In this document: in pieces, positions 6,529 through 15,754 of the stretch
Layout: each line of letters opens with the position of its first letter
How positions within the stretch are numbered: position 1 is the stretch's first letter
Assembly: GCF_027812955.1 (NCBI RefSeq)
Contig: NZ_JAPYZV010000004.1
Location: forward strand, 124,001 to 188,000
Length of the DNA: 64,000 nucleotides
Reading direction: 5' to 3'
Origin: Pedococcus sp. 5OH_020
GTDB lineage: Bacteria; Actinomycetota; Actinomycetes; Actinomycetales; Dermatophilaceae
Notes under the pieces: model-generated
What the model saw: the letters and a program-made list of their open reading frames with translations, nothing else
Database searches by the model: none
What the model was told of the DNA's origin: nothing
Position numbers and translations under genes: made by a program

Positions 6529-9258
6529 ATGGCCACACGTCCGTCCACCTCAGCGCGCTCCTCGGGGGGCCGGGGCAGCACCACGCGTCCGGCCAACCGC
6601 AGGAGCGGCGCGCCTCGTACGTCGGCCGCCCGAGGCAAGCCCAGCGGCGGGGGACTGCCGCTGCCGCTGCGGGCCGTCAAAGGCACCTGGATGGGGATGG
6701 CGCATGTGGCCGGAGGGGCGGTTCGCCGCGTGGGCACCAGCGCGCGGGACCTCGACCCGGAGCACCGGCGCGACGGATTGGGCTTCTTCCTCATCGGGAT
6801 GGCCATCCTGGTGGCCACCCGCGAGTGGTGGGCGTTCGAGGGAGCAGCCGGGGAGGTGGTGCACGCGGTCGTGGCGGGGACGCTTGGCCGGGTGGCCTAC
6901 GCCCTCCCCCTGGCCTTGGTCTTCATCGGGTTGCGCGTGCTTCGCGCCCCCCAGGACGACGCAGCGAACTCCCGGATCGGGATCGGGCTGGGAGCTCTGG
7001 CGTTCGCCTCCTGCGGCCTTGCCCACGTGGCAGCGGGCATCCCGACCCCGCCCCAGGGCGCCGACGGGATGAGGGAGGGCGGTGGAGTGATCGGGTTCCT
7101 CGCCTCCAGCCCGCTGGAGGCGGCCGTATCGGTGTACGGGACCGTCCCGATCCTGGTCATGCTGGGGTGCTTCGGGCTGCTCGTCATGACGGCGACTCCG
7201 CTGCACCAGGTCCCGGCCAGGCTCGCCGAGCTGCGGAACCACCTGCTGCACCGGGGGCTGGACGCCGCAGTGCCGGGCGCCGACCCGGTCGGAGACCAGC
7301 CGGTCGAGGACAAGCCGAGGCGGCGCCGCGGGGCTCCGGCGGCGGGCGGGACCGTCGAGGGCCCGCTCGACGGCGACGAGGCGTTCGAGCAGGCTGCGCT
7401 GGTGATCCCCGACGGCAAGCGGCTGCGCCCGGGGGAGAAGCGCCCGACCGCACCCGGGGTTCTGGCTCCGGGAGCCGAGGCCCGGGGGAAGGCGGCTCCC
7501 GCGGTCGAGATCAAGGCGAGCCTGGAGGCCCCGCCCACCACGCCGCTGCCGCAGCGCGTGGAGCAGCTCGCCCTGGCCGGCGACATCACCTACACCCTGC
7601 CCGACAACGCGCTGCTCGAGCCGGGCTCCCCGCACAAGTCACGGAGCGCGGCCAACGACCGGGTCGTCGAGGCGCTGAGCCAGGTCCTCGACCAGTTCGA
7701 CATCGACGCGCAGGTCACCGGCTTCTCCCGCGGGCCGACGGTCACCCGGTACGAGGTGGAGCTCGGGCGCGGCACCAAGGTGGAGCGTGTCACAGCGCTG
7801 TCGAAGAACATCGCGTACGCGGTGGCGTCCGCGGACGTGCGCATCCTCAGCCCGATCCCCGGCAAGTCGGCCATCGGCATCGAGATCCCGAACACCGACC
7901 GCGAGAAGGTCAGCCTGGGCGACGTGCTGCGCAGCCAGGCCGCGCGCGGCAACGAGCACCCCATGGTCATGGGGGTCGGCAAGGACGTCGAGGGCGGCTA
8001 CGTCATCGCCAACCTCGCCAAGATGCCGCACCTGCTCGTGGCGGGCGCCACCGGCGCGGGCAAGTCGAGCTTCGTGAACTCGATGATCACCTCGATCCTC
8101 ATGCGCTCCACCCCGGACGAGGTGCGCATGGTGCTGGTCGACCCGAAGCGGGTGGAGCTCACGGCGTACGAGGGAATCCCGCACCTCATCACGCCCATCA
8201 TCACGAACCCCAAGAAGGCCGCAGAGGCGCTCCAGTGGGTGGTGCGTGAGATGGACACCCGGTATGACGACCTGGCCCAGTTCGGCTTCAAGCACGTCGA
8301 CGACTTCAACAAGGCCGTCAAGTCCGGCAAGGTGAAGCCGTTGCCCGGGTCCGAGCGGACGATCCAGCCCTACCCCTACCTGCTCGTGATCGTCGACGAG
8401 CTCGCGGACCTCATGATGGTGGCGCCCCGAGATGTGGAGGAGTCGATCGTCCGCATCACGCAGCTGGCCCGCGCCGCGGGGATCCACCTCGTGCTGGCCA
8501 CCCAGCGGCCGTCCGTGGATGTCGTCACCGGGTTGATCAAGGCCAATGTGCCGTCGAGGATGGCGTTCGCCACGTCGTCCCTGGCCGACAGCCGCGTCGT
8601 CCTCGACCAGCCGGGCGCGGAGAAGCTGATCGGCCAGGGCGACGCGCTGTTCCTGCCGATGGGCGCCAGCAAGCCGATGCGCGTCCAGGGCGCCTGGGTG
8701 ACCGAGTCGGAGATCCACAACGTCGTCAAGGCGGTCACCGACCAGCTCAAGCCCCGGTACCGCGACGACGTCACCCTGGTCGCGGCCAAGAAGCAGATCG
8801 ACGACATCGGGGACGACCTTGACCTTCTGCTGCAGGCCACGGAGCTCGTCGTCACCACGCAGTTCGGGTCGACGTCGATGCTCCAGCGCAAGCTGCGGGT
8901 CGGCTTCGCGAAGGCCGGTCGCCTCATGGACCTGCTGGAGTCGCGGGGTGTGGTGGGTCCCTCCGAGGGGTCCAAGGCCCGCGACGTCCTGGTGAAGCCG
9001 GACGACCTGCCGGTGACTCTGGCGCTCATGCGTGGGGACGACATTCCCGACGAGGACCCGGTGTTCGACGGCCAGGCGGCTGGCGCGCGCCTCGGCGCCG
9101 TCGCCGGTTCGGTAGCGGTGGACGAGCGCACCGACGAGGTCGCCAGGGGCTACGTCCCGGACGCCCGGTACGCCGGGGACCCGGTGGCCGCGCAGTTCGC
9201 CGGCCGGGACGAGGTGGAGGAGTCGCAGGACGCCTGGGAGCTCACCGGCCGCGACTGA
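6529..9258 (+). CDS. ftsK: DNA translocase FtsK
   Basis: Septum-bound motor that pumps chromosome ends and activates dimer resolution at division. 909 residues. A basic Ser/Arg-rich N terminus (1-75) is followed by four or so membrane segments (about 85-220), a Pro/Gly linker, then the alpha and beta motor domains. Walker A GATGAGKSS lies at about 506-514 and Walker B LLVIVDELADLMM at about 618-630. The winged-helix gamma domain that reads polar DNA sequences is at about 771-833 (TTQFGSTSMLQRKLRVGFAKAGRLMDLLE). The ATG was chosen because it lies 7 nt after a TAACGT -10. Transcribed alone, divergent from the SAM-IV unit. Confidence 0.96.
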   Translation: MATRPSTSARSSGGRGSTTRPANRRSGAPRTSAARGKPSGGGLPLPLRAVKGTWMGMAHVAGGAVRRVGTSARDLDPEHRRDGLGFFLIGMAILVATREWWAFEGAAGEVVHAVVAGTLGRVAYALPLALVFIGLRVLRAPQDDAANSRIGIGLGALAFASCGLAHVAAGIPTPPQGADGMREGGGVIGFLASSPLEAAVSVYGTVPILVMLGCFGLLVMTATPLHQVPARLAELRNHLLHRGLDAAVPGADPVGDQPVEDKPRRRRGAPAAGGTVEGPLDGDEAFEQAALVIPDGKRLRPGEKRPTAPGVLAPGAEARGKAAPAVEIKASLEAPPTTPLPQRVEQLALAGDITYTLPDNALLEPGSPHKSRSAANDRVVEALSQVLDQFDIDAQVTGFSRGPTVTRYEVELGRGTKVERVTALSKNIAYAVASADVRILSPIPGKSAIGIEIPNTDREKVSLGDVLRSQAARGNEHPMVMGVGKDVEGGYVIANLAKMPHLLVAGATGAGKSSFVNSMITSILMRSTPDEVRMVLVDPKRVELTAYEGIPHLITPIITNPKKAAEALQWVVREMDTRYDDLAQFGFKHVDDFNKAVKSGKVKPLPGSERTIQPYPYLLVIVDELADLMMVAPRDVEESIVRITQLARAAGIHLVLATQRPSVDVVTGLIKANVPSRMAFATSSLADSRVVLDQPGAEKLIGQGDALFLPMGASKPMRVQGAWVTESEIHNVVKAVTDQLKPRYRDDVTLVAAKKQIDDIGDDLDLLLQATELVVTTQFGSTSMLQRKLRVGFAKAGRLMDLLESRGVVGPSEGSKARDVLVKPDDLPVTLALMRGDDIPDEDPVFDGQAAGARLGAVAGSVAVDERTDEVARGYVPDARYAGDPVAAQFAGRDEVEESQDAWELTGRD

Positions 9259-9341
9259 GCCCGACGGCGTCGGCGGTCTGGTCACCGAGGAGATCTGCTG
9301 GGGGACGAAATACTGCCGCGCCGCTCGACGTTGCGGCCCAG

Positions 9342-10652
9342 GTGACTGCCTCCCCCGACAACCTGACCGACGTACGCCCGTCCGCGGCGACCCCTGCCCC
9401 AACCCGGGCGACCACAGGCTCGGCCCCGGCCACCCCAGGCTTGCCGGTGGACAAGGCTCCCAACGCCCGGTCCACGCTCCGGTTCGTGCTCGTTCTCGGC
9501 GCGCTGACGGCGATCGGGCCACTCACCATCGACACCTACCTGCCGGCGCTTCCCTCGATCACCCGGGACCTCGCCGCGTCGGAGTCCGCGGTGCAGGCCA
9601 CCTTGACGGGCATGCTGGTCGGGCTGGGGCTGGGACAGCTTCTCATCGGTCCGCTGTCCGACGCGGTGGGCCGGCGTCGGCCGCTCATCGCCGGGATCTC
9701 GCTGCACATCCTCGCGTCCATCCTGTGTGCGCTGGCGCCCTCGATCCAGCTGCTCACGGTGGGCCGGGTCCTCCAGGGCCTGGCCAACGCCGCCGTGGCG
9801 GTGGTCGCGATGGCCACCGTGCGTGACGTCTTCGTCGGCTCGGCTGCCGCGACGCTGCTGTCCCGGCTCATGCTCGTCTCGGGCGTCGCGCCCATCGTGG
9901 CGCCCACCGTCGGCGGGACGATCCTCAGGTTCACGAGCTGGCGCGGGGTCTTCGTGGTGCTCGCCGTGACCGGGGTGCTGCTCGTCATGCTGGCGACCAC
10001 TGCGCTGCGCGAGACGCTCCCTGCCGAGCGTCGCCGTCCTGCCCAGGTCTCGGAGGTCGCGCGGACGTTCCGGCGGCTCCTGAAGGACCGGACCTTCGTC
10101 GGCCTGGTCCTGGTGGCCGGGCTGGGCTTCGCGACCCTGTTCTCGTACATCGGGGGCTCGTCGTTCGTGCTGCAGAACGTCTACGGGCTCGGCGCCCAGC
10201 AGTTCGCGCTCGTGTTCGGGGCGAACTCCGTGGGTCTCATCGTCGCGTCGCAGCTCAACCCGGTGCTGGTGCGCCGGCATGGTCCCCGTGCCGTGCTGCG
10301 CGTGGCGGTCATCGTCCTGGCCACCGCCGCGCTTCTCATGCTCGGGTCGACGGTGTCAGGGGTGGGCGGTCTGGCGGGCCTGCTGGTGCCACTGGCGGTG
10401 GTCCTCGCCTCCTGTGGGTTCATCTTCCCGAACACCCCGGCCCTGGCCCTCAGCCGGCACGGGGAGGCGGCCGGCACCGCCGCGGCGATGCTCGGCGCGT
10501 CGCAGTTCGTTATCGGGGGGCTCGCCGCCCCGGTGATCGGGATGTTCGGCGGTGGCTCCGCGGTGCCGATGGCTGCGGTGATGGCGACCACCGCGACGCT
10601 GGCCGCCGCGGTTGCGGCCCGGACGCTGCGGGTCGAGGTCGTCACCGGCTGA
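9342..10652 (+). CDS. MFS multidrug exporter, Bcr/CflA type
   Basis: Proton-driven drug exporter of the major facilitator superfamily with about 12 membrane helices in 436 residues. The Bcr/CflA hallmarks are IGPLTIDTYLPALPSI in the first helix, the loop motif GPLSDAVGRRRPL between helices 2 and 3, and RVLQGLANAAVAVVAMATVRD in helix 4. A Pro/Thr-rich cytosolic tail of about 45 residues precedes the first helix. The start is GTG without a clear ribosome site, so the N terminus is uncertain. The substrate cannot be predicted. Confidence 0.88.
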   Translation: MTASPDNLTDVRPSAATPAPTRATTGSAPATPGLPVDKAPNARSTLRFVLVLGALTAIGPLTIDTYLPALPSITRDLAASESAVQATLTGMLVGLGLGQLLIGPLSDAVGRRRPLIAGISLHILASILCALAPSIQLLTVGRVLQGLANAAVAVVAMATVRDVFVGSAAATLLSRLMLVSGVAPIVAPTVGGTILRFTSWRGVFVVLAVTGVLLVMLATTALRETLPAERRRPAQVSEVARTFRRLLKDRTFVGLVLVAGLGFATLFSYIGGSSFVLQNVYGLGAQQFALVFGANSVGLIVASQLNPVLVRRHGPRAVLRVAVIVLATAALLMLGSTVSGVGGLAGLLVPLAVVLASCGFIFPNTPALALSRHGEAAGTAAAMLGASQFVIGGLAAPVIGMFGGGSAVPMAAVMATTATLAAAVAARTLRVEVVTG

Positions 10653-10676
10653 CGCGCTCGCGGGTGTGGCGCGCCC

Positions 10677-10682
10677 TAGGGT
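10677..10682 (+). promoter_or_regulatory. -10 element of leaderless promoter
   Basis: TAGGGT followed by 6 nt (GGCGCC) and the ATG at 10689; it separates the channel-like gene transcriptionally from the MFS gene 36 nt upstream. Confidence 0.5.
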
Positions 10683-10688
10683 GGCGCC

Positions 10689-11351
10689 ATGCCCGCCTGG
10701 TTCTCCGCCGTCAAGGGACACCCCAGCGCGGTGCTGCTGGCGGCCCAGCTGGTCGCGGTCCTGGTCTACCCCTTCGCCGGCGACACCGCCTGGGGCCGCA
10801 CCGTCATCGGCGTCTTCGGCGTCATCGTCCTGTCGTTGGCCGTGTACGCGGTGCGGGCCACCCCTGCCCTCACCTGGGTCGCGGTCGTGCTCGGCATCCC
10901 GCTGACGCTGCTGACGGTCGTTGAAGGGGTGGTCCGTGGCAACGACCAGGTCACGCTGTGGTCCGCGGGCCTGCACGTCGTGTTCTACGGGTACACGGCC
11001 TACGGGCTCATCCGGTACCTGTTCGAGGACTCCTGGGTCACGCGCGACGAGATCTTCGCCGTGGGGGCGAACTTCACGGTGGTGTCGTGGCTGTTCGCCT
11101 ATGCCTTCACTGCGGTCCAGGTGCTCTGGCCGGGCTCCTTCATCGCCTACCAGGGCGGCGGCCACCGGACGTTCCTCGAGCTGCTGTACCTGTCCTTCGC
11201 CAACCTCACGAGCGTCGGCCTCTCCGACGTCACGGCGGTCCTGCCGCACGCCCGCGCCGTGGTCATCGTCGAGCAGGTGACCGGCGTGATGTACGTGGCG
11301 CTCATCATCGCCCGGGTGGTCGGCCTGACCATCACCCGCTGGCGCGGCTAG
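10689..11351 (+). CDS. Small ion-channel-like membrane protein
   Basis: A 220-residue integral membrane protein with six predicted helices and no soluble domain. Between the last two helices is a pore-loop-like stretch ([19 protein letters not shown]) where residues 174-180 read TSVGLSD in place of the potassium filter T-V-G-Y-G-D. That places it in the broad two-helix-pore channel family, but the altered filter makes potassium selectivity doubtful. Preceded by its own leaderless promoter. The last codons overlap those of the convergent dipeptidase gene, the two stops sharing the palindrome CTAG. Confidence 0.7.
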   Translation: MPAWFSAVKGHPSAVLLAAQLVAVLVYPFAGDTAWGRTVIGVFGVIVLSLAVYAVRATPALTWVAVVLGIPLTLLTVVEGVVRGNDQVTLWSAGLHVVFYGYTAYGLIRYLFEDSWVTRDEIFAVGANFTVVSWLFAYAFTAVQVLWPGSFIAYQGGGHRTFLELLYLSFANLTSVGLSDVTAVLPHARAVVIVEQVTGVMYVALIIARVVGLTITRWRG

Positions 11352-12553
11352 CTGCCGACGGCCTGTCCGTCGAGGTCGGCGATGGTCGCCAGGCTGGGTC
11401 CACGCTGCTGCTGCAGGACCCGCGCGCCGGCCTCCGCCTCACGCAGCACCCGGAGGATGTTGCCGCTGGTGAGACTCGAAAGGTCGGCGTCGGACCACCC
11501 GCGCTCCGCCAGGGCGGCCAGCAGCCGCGGGTAGCCCGTCACGTCGTCGAGGCCCTCGGGGAGTACGTCGACCCCGTCATAGTCGCCGCCCAGGCCGACG
11601 TGGTCGACCCCGGCCACCTCCCTGACGTGCTCGCAGTGCCGGACGACGTCGGCGACCGTCGCCCGGGGCTCCGGAGACCTGCTGCGGTACCCGGCGTAGA
11701 ACGACGCGAACGCCGTCGCGTCGGCCTGGGTGACGCCCTGCGCTGCCGCCTCTGCCACCCCCTGGGCGTGCCACGCCGCCGCGTCCGGGTTCACGAACTT
11801 GGGCACGAAGGTCACCATGCAGACGCCCCCGTTGTCCCGCAGCGACTCCAGCACGTCGTCCGGGACGTTGCGCGGGCTGTCACAGACCGACCGGGCGGAG
11901 GAGTGGCTGAAGATGGCAGGGGCCTTGGCCGCACGAAGGGCGTCGCGCATCGTGTCGCCGGACACGTGTGAGAGATCCACCAGCATGCCGATGCGGTTCA
12001 TCTCACGCACGACCTCGACCCCGAAGCGGGTGAGCCCGCCGTGAACCGGCTCGTCGGTGCCGGAGTCGGCCCAGGGCACGTTGCTGTTGTGCGTCAGCGT
12101 CAGGTACCGCACTCCCAGGACGTACAGCATCCGCAGGGTCGCCAGCGAGCTGTTGATGCTGTGGCCACCCTCGGCCCCCAGCAGCGAGGCGATCCGGCCG
12201 GACTCCCACGCGGCCGCCACGTCGTCGGCGGTGCGGGCGAACGCCAGCTGGTCGCCATACCGAGCCACGAGCTGGTGCCCGGCATCGACCTGCTCCAGGG
12301 TGGCGCTCACCGCATCGTCACCGGACAGCGAGGCCGGGACGAAGACGGACCAGAACTGACCGCCCACGCCGCCCTTGCGCAGGCGTGGCAGGTCGGTATG
12401 GGTGGGGGTGCCGCCGGCCCCGACGTCCAGACCGTCGAAGTCATAACCGACCCGTTGGCGCGCCTCCCAGAGCAGGTCGTTGTGCCCGTCGACGACCGGG
12501 TGCGTCTGAAGGAGAGTGGCAATGCGGGCGGCGGCGGCGGTCATGAGCCACAC
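11348..12553 (-). CDS. Membrane dipeptidase (renal dipeptidase family, M19)
   Basis: Zinc-dependent dipeptidase of the peptidase M19 amidohydrolase fold, 401 residues. The metal-binding [12 protein letters not shown] near the N terminus, [11 protein letters not shown] with the metal glutamate, [26 protein letters not shown] and [11 protein letters not shown] are all present in the family order. No signal peptide is seen, so it is probably cytosolic. Start: GTG at 12553, 7 nt after a TAGGCT -10; an in-frame ATG three codons later is the alternative. The promoter overlaps that of divergent rimO. Confidence 0.9.
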   Translation of the reverse strand: MWLMTAAAARIATLLQTHPVVDGHNDLLWEARQRVGYDFDGLDVGAGGTPTHTDLPRLRKGGVGGQFWSVFVPASLSGDDAVSATLEQVDAGHQLVARYGDQLAFARTADDVAAAWESGRIASLLGAEGGHSINSSLATLRMLYVLGVRYLTLTHNSNVPWADSGTDEPVHGGLTRFGVEVVREMNRIGMLVDLSHVSGDTMRDALRAAKAPAIFSHSSARSVCDSPRNVPDDVLESLRDNGGVCMVTFVPKFVNPDAAAWHAQGVAEAAAQGVTQADATAFASFYAGYRSRSPEPRATVADVVRHCEHVREVAGVDHVGLGGDYDGVDVLPEGLDDVTGYPRLLAALAERGWSDADLSSLTSGNILRVLREAEAGARVLQQQRGPSLATIADLDGQAVGS

Positions 12554-12560
12554 CGTACTC

Positions 12561-12570
12561 AGCCTAGAGT
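12561..12570. promoter_or_regulatory. Bidirectional promoter: overlapping -10 elements of dipeptidase and rimO
   Basis: On the plus strand TAGAGT (12565-12570) lies 7 nt before the rimO ATG. On the minus strand TAGGCT (12561-12566) lies 7 nt before the dipeptidase GTG. The two hexamers share the central TA, so a single melted region could serve both directions. Confidence 0.5.
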
Positions 12571-12577
12571 GGAGCTC

Positions 12578-14098
12578 ATGAGCTCGACCGTGCAGCGCAG
12601 CGTGGCCCTGGTGACCTTGGGGTGCACCCGCAACGAGGTCGACTCGGAGGAGCTGGCCGGGCGGCTGGCCGCCGAGGGCTGGCTGCTCGTCGACGACGCC
12701 GACGACGCGGACGTGGCGGTCGTCAACACCTGCGGGTTCGTGGAGCAGGCGAAGAAGGACTCGATCGACGTCCTCCTCGAGGCCTCCGCCCGCAAGGGAT
12801 CGGGCCGAACCCAGAAGGTCGTCGCCGTGGGCTGCCTGGCCGAACGGTACGGCGAACAGCTCGCAGCCGAGCTGCCCGAGGCGGACGCGGTCCTCGGGTT
12901 CGACTCGTACGCAGACATGTCGTCACACCTGCGTGCGGTGCTGGACGGGCACGCTCCGGCGTCCCACACGCCGGCCGACCGCCGCCGTCTGCTGCCGGTG
13001 TCGCCGGTGGAACGCCAGCACGGCGCACAGGCCGTGGCGCTGCCTGGCCACGGCTCGCTCGAGAGGTGGGCCTCGCAGGGCGGACCGGCTCCGCAGGGCG
13101 GACCGGTTCCGCAGGGACCAGCGTCCGGGCCTCGGGTGGTGCGGGCGAGGCTGGACGACCGGCCTTGGGCGCCCCTGAAGCTGGCCAGCGGCTGTGACCG
13201 TCGCTGCGCCTTCTGCGCCATCCCGAGGTTTCGAGGGTCCTTCGTCTCGCGCCGTCCGCACGACATCCTCGCCGAGGCCCGCTGGCTCGGCGAGCGCGGC
13301 GTACGCGAGCTCTTCCTGGTCAGCGAGAACTCCACCTCGTACGGCAAGGACCTCGGGGATCTCGCCCTCTTGGAGAAGCTGCTGCCCGAGCTGACCGAGG
13401 TCCCGGGGGTCGAACGGGTGCGGGTGTCATACCTCCAGCCCGCCGAGATCCGGCCAGGGCTGCTGGACGCGATGGCGTCCGTGCCGGGGGTGGCGCCCTA
13501 CTTCGACATCTCGTTCCAGCACGCTTCCGCGCCGCTGCTGCGTTCCATGCGCCGTTTCGGCGGCCGGCAGGCGTTCCTCGGACTGCTCGACGAGGTCCGG
13601 TCCAGAGCTCCGCTGGCCGGCATCCGCAGCAACGTCATCGTCGGCTTCCCGGGAGAGACGCAGGAGGACCTGGCCGAGCTCGAGGACTTCCTGGTCGCCG
13701 CGCGGCTCGACGTCGTGGGCGTCTTCGGCTACTCGGACGAGGACGGCACGGAGGCACAGGGGTATGGCGGCAAGCTGCCTGCCGACGTCGTCGCAGAACG
13801 CACCTCCAGGATCACCGACCTGGTGGAGGAGCTGAACCTGCAGCGCGCCGAGGAGCGCGTCGGCGAGATCGTGGAGGTCCTGGTCGAGGAGCTACCCGCG
13901 GAAGGTCTCGCGAGTGCCCTGGGTGAGGACGGCTCCGACGAGGCGCGGGTCGTCGGTAGAGCAGCCCACCAGGGGCCGGACGTGGACGGCGTGACGTTCC
14001 TCGACCCCGCGGACTGGCCGGACCTCGCGGTGGGCGGCCTCGTACGTGCGACGGTGGTGGCGACGGAGGGCATCGACCTCGTGGCTGCTCCGTGCTGA
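12578..14098 (+). CDS. rimO: Ribosomal protein S12 methylthiotransferase RimO
   Basis: Radical-SAM enzyme that methylthiolates an aspartate of ribosomal protein S12. 506 residues: N-terminal UPF0004 domain with its own cluster cysteines ([33 protein letters not shown]), radical-SAM domain with Cys206, Cys210 and Cys213 in [14 protein letters not shown], and a C-terminal TRAM domain. The linker at about 145-190 is longer than usual and includes a [15 protein letters not shown] repeat. The ATG was chosen because it lies 7 nt after a -10 hexamer and starts the conserved strand VALVTLGC. It overlaps pgsA by 7 nt. Confidence 0.95.
   Translation: MSSTVQRSVALVTLGCTRNEVDSEELAGRLAAEGWLLVDDADDADVAVVNTCGFVEQAKKDSIDVLLEASARKGSGRTQKVVAVGCLAERYGEQLAAELPEADAVLGFDSYADMSSHLRAVLDGHAPASHTPADRRRLLPVSPVERQHGAQAVALPGHGSLERWASQGGPAPQGGPVPQGPASGPRVVRARLDDRPWAPLKLASGCDRRCAFCAIPRFRGSFVSRRPHDILAEARWLGERGVRELFLVSENSTSYGKDLGDLALLEKLLPELTEVPGVERVRVSYLQPAEIRPGLLDAMASVPGVAPYFDISFQHASAPLLRSMRRFGGRQAFLGLLDEVRSRAPLAGIRSNVIVGFPGETQEDLAELEDFLVAARLDVVGVFGYSDEDGTEAQGYGGKLPADVVAERTSRITDLVEELNLQRAEERVGEIVEVLVEELPAEGLASALGEDGSDEARVVGRAAHQGPDVDGVTFLDPADWPDLAVGGLVRATVVATEGIDLVAAPC
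13074..13120 (+). repeat. Short tandem repeat inside rimO
   Basis: About three copies of a CCGCAGGGCGGACCGG-like unit encode the [15 protein letters not shown] linker of RimO. The third copy is degenerate. The reading frame is kept. Confidence 0.55.
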
Positions 14099-14775
14099 GC
14101 GAGTCCGCACCGGCTCCCGACCCCGCCGCGACCCCCGTCGCTGAGCCGGCCCCGAGCCCCTGGAACGTCGCCAACGCCCTCACCGTCGCGCGCATCCTCC
14201 TGGTGCCCGTCTACGGCTGGCTGCTGCTGGCCCAGCAGGGGGAGCAGGCGCAGCTGCGATGGTGGGCCGCCGGCGTGTTCGCCGTGGCCACGGCCACCGA
14301 CCGCGTCGACGGTGAGCTGGCCCGTCGCCGCGGTCTCATCACGAACTTCGGCAAGATCGCGGACCCCATCGCCGACAAGGCGCTCATGGGTATGGCGTTC
14401 GTCGGCCTGGCTGTCCTCGGCGAGATCCCGTGGTGGGTCACGCTGGTGGTGCTCGTCCGGGAGTGGGGGGTCACGGTGCTGCGGTTCTTCGTCATCCGTC
14501 ATGGGGTCATGCCGGCAGGTCGCGGTGGCAAGGTGAAGACGACGCTGCAGTTCTTCGGTCTCCTGCTCTTCACCCTCCCGCTGTGGACGTTCCCGAGCCA
14601 CGGCGCGTGGATGACCGGGGCATGGGTCGTGCTGCTGCTCGCGGTTCTCGTGACCGTCGTGACGGGCCTCGACATCGCCGTCAAGGGACTGCGCCTGCGC
14701 CAGACGAGCGAGCGGGCCGCAATGAAGCGCGCCGCCCGCGCGTCCCGCGCGGCGCGGGCGGGTCGCCCGGGGTGA
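14092..14775 (+). CDS. pgsA: CDP-diacylglycerol--glycerol-3-phosphate 3-phosphatidyltransferase
   Basis: Makes phosphatidylglycerol phosphate from CDP-diacylglycerol, in the membrane. 227 residues with several helices. The CDP-alcohol phosphotransferase signature D-G-x2-A-R-x8-G-x3-D-x3-D is intact, from DGELARR through GKIADPIAD. An Ala/Pro-rich tail precedes the conserved [15 protein letters not shown], and a basic Arg/Ala tail ends the protein. The GTG start overlaps the rimO stop and the stop overlaps the cinA GTG, so rimO-pgsA-cinA form a tightly coupled operon. Confidence 0.93.
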   Translation: MLSESAPAPDPAATPVAEPAPSPWNVANALTVARILLVPVYGWLLLAQQGEQAQLRWWAAGVFAVATATDRVDGELARRRGLITNFGKIADPIADKALMGMAFVGLAVLGEIPWWVTLVVLVREWGVTVLRFFVIRHGVMPAGRGGKVKTTLQFFGLLLFTLPLWTFPSHGAWMTGAWVVLLLAVLVTVVTGLDIAVKGLRLRQTSERAAMKRAARASRAARAGRPG

Positions 14776-15266
14776 CGTCCGCCCAGGAGGTCGTGACCGC
14801 CCTGCAGGGGGCCTCGCTGACGGTAGCCACTGCCGAGTCCCTGACGGGTGGCCTGCTGTGCGCGGCGCTCACCGACGTCCCCGGCGCGTCGACGGTGGTC
14901 CGTGGTGCGGTCGTCGCCTACGCGACCGAGGTCAAGAGCTCGGTGCTGGGGGTCGACGCGCAGGTCCTGCGGTCAGGCGGCGCGGTGCAGGGCGTGGTGG
15001 CCACCCAGATGGCAACGGGCGCAGCACGTGCGTTGGGCTCGGACCTCGGTGTCGCCACCACGGGGGTTGCCGGCCCTGACCCGCAGGACGGCCAGCCGGT
15101 CGGGACCGTGTTCGTCGCCGTGTCTCTGGCCGGGCGGCGGGAGGTACGTCGCCTCCGGCTCGCCGGATCGCGGGCGCAGATCCGCTCAGCCACCGTGCAG
15201 GCGGCCCTAGGGCTCGTGGCAGAGGTGCTCGGTGTGCAGGAAGATCCCGAGCTGCCGGGTCGTTGA
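14772..15266 (+). CDS. CinA C-terminal domain protein (nicotinamide-nucleotide amidohydrolase)
   Basis: Stand-alone CinA C-terminal domain of 164 residues, the PncC-type deamidase that converts NMN to nicotinate mononucleotide. Visible motifs are TVATAESLTGGLLCAALTDVPG, GAVVAYATEVKSSVLGV and the glycine-rich TTGVAGPDPQDGQPVGTV. The start is a GTG whose last two bases begin the pgsA stop (4-nt overlap). The pgsA-cinA-clgR order is typical of actinobacteria. Confidence 0.92.
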   Translation: MTSAQEVVTALQGASLTVATAESLTGGLLCAALTDVPGASTVVRGAVVAYATEVKSSVLGVDAQVLRSGGAVQGVVATQMATGAARALGSDLGVATTGVAGPDPQDGQPVGTVFVAVSLAGRREVRRLRLAGSRAQIRSATVQAALGLVAEVLGVQEDPELPGR

Positions 15267-15413
15267 CGTGTTCGTGCCGCGGGTTCTGGCAATCCTCCAA
15301 GCGCAGCGTCATGGGCTCGGGGTAACGTTGGCTTGGCTGCTGATGTCATCGGTTGCCGAAAGCCAGCGGTGGGCCCCGTACCGAGCATCAACGTGGAAGG
15401 TGAAGGAGGCGTC
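15267..15413 (+). promoter_or_regulatory. cinA-clgR intergenic region
   Basis: 147 nt with no coding frame worth reporting. A TAACGT hexamer near 15322 could be a -10 for clgR with an untranslated leader of about 85 nt. A GAAGGAGG ribosome site sits just before the clgR start. I found no convincing palindromic ClgR box. Confidence 0.35.
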
Positions 15414-15713
15414 ATGATCCTGCTCCGTCGTGAACTGGGTGACGTCCTCCGCGAGCAGCGTCAGGCCCAGGGCAGAACGCTGCGCGAGGTCTCTGCTGCC
15501 GCTGCGGTGTCCTTGGGCTACCTCAGCGAGGTCGAGCGTGGCGAGAAGGAGGCCTCCTCCGAGCTGCTCGCCTCCATCTGTGGTGCCCTACGGCTACCCC
15601 TGTCCGAGGTGCTGGGCCAGGTGTCGGAGCGGGTCGCGGAGACCGAGGCGCTGACGGCTCCCGTTGCGCTGCCGCTTCCCAAGTCCTCGATGGTGTCGGC
15701 CTCCGCTGCGTGA
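15414..15713 (+). CDS. clgR: ClgR-type transcriptional regulator (XRE family)
   Basis: Small DNA-binding activator, 99 residues, matching ClgR, which turns on clp protease and other stress genes in actinobacteria. The helix-turn-helix spans about 13-68, with the near-invariant segments [20 protein letters not shown] and [17 protein letters not shown]. The C-terminal tail is Ala/Val-rich and ends in SASAA, which resembles the small-residue ClpP degradation tails known for ClgR. A strong GAAGGAGG fixes the ATG. It lies downstream of cinA with a 147-nt gap that may hold its own promoter. Confidence 0.93.
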   Translation: MILLRRELGDVLREQRQAQGRTLREVSAAAAVSLGYLSEVERGEKEASSELLASICGALRLPLSEVLGQVSERVAETEALTAPVALPLPKSSMVSASAA

Positions 15714-15723
15714 GGCCACCAGA

Positions 15724-15754
15724 GCGTCTCTGACGGCGACGGTCGTTCAGACGC
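15724..15754. terminator. Inverted repeat between convergent clgR and nei2
   Basis: GCGTCT (15724-15729) and AGACGC (15749-15754) flank a GAC/GTC-containing loop in the short gap between converging genes; it reaches the last codons of the glycosylase gene. Terminator role inferred. Confidence 0.3.
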
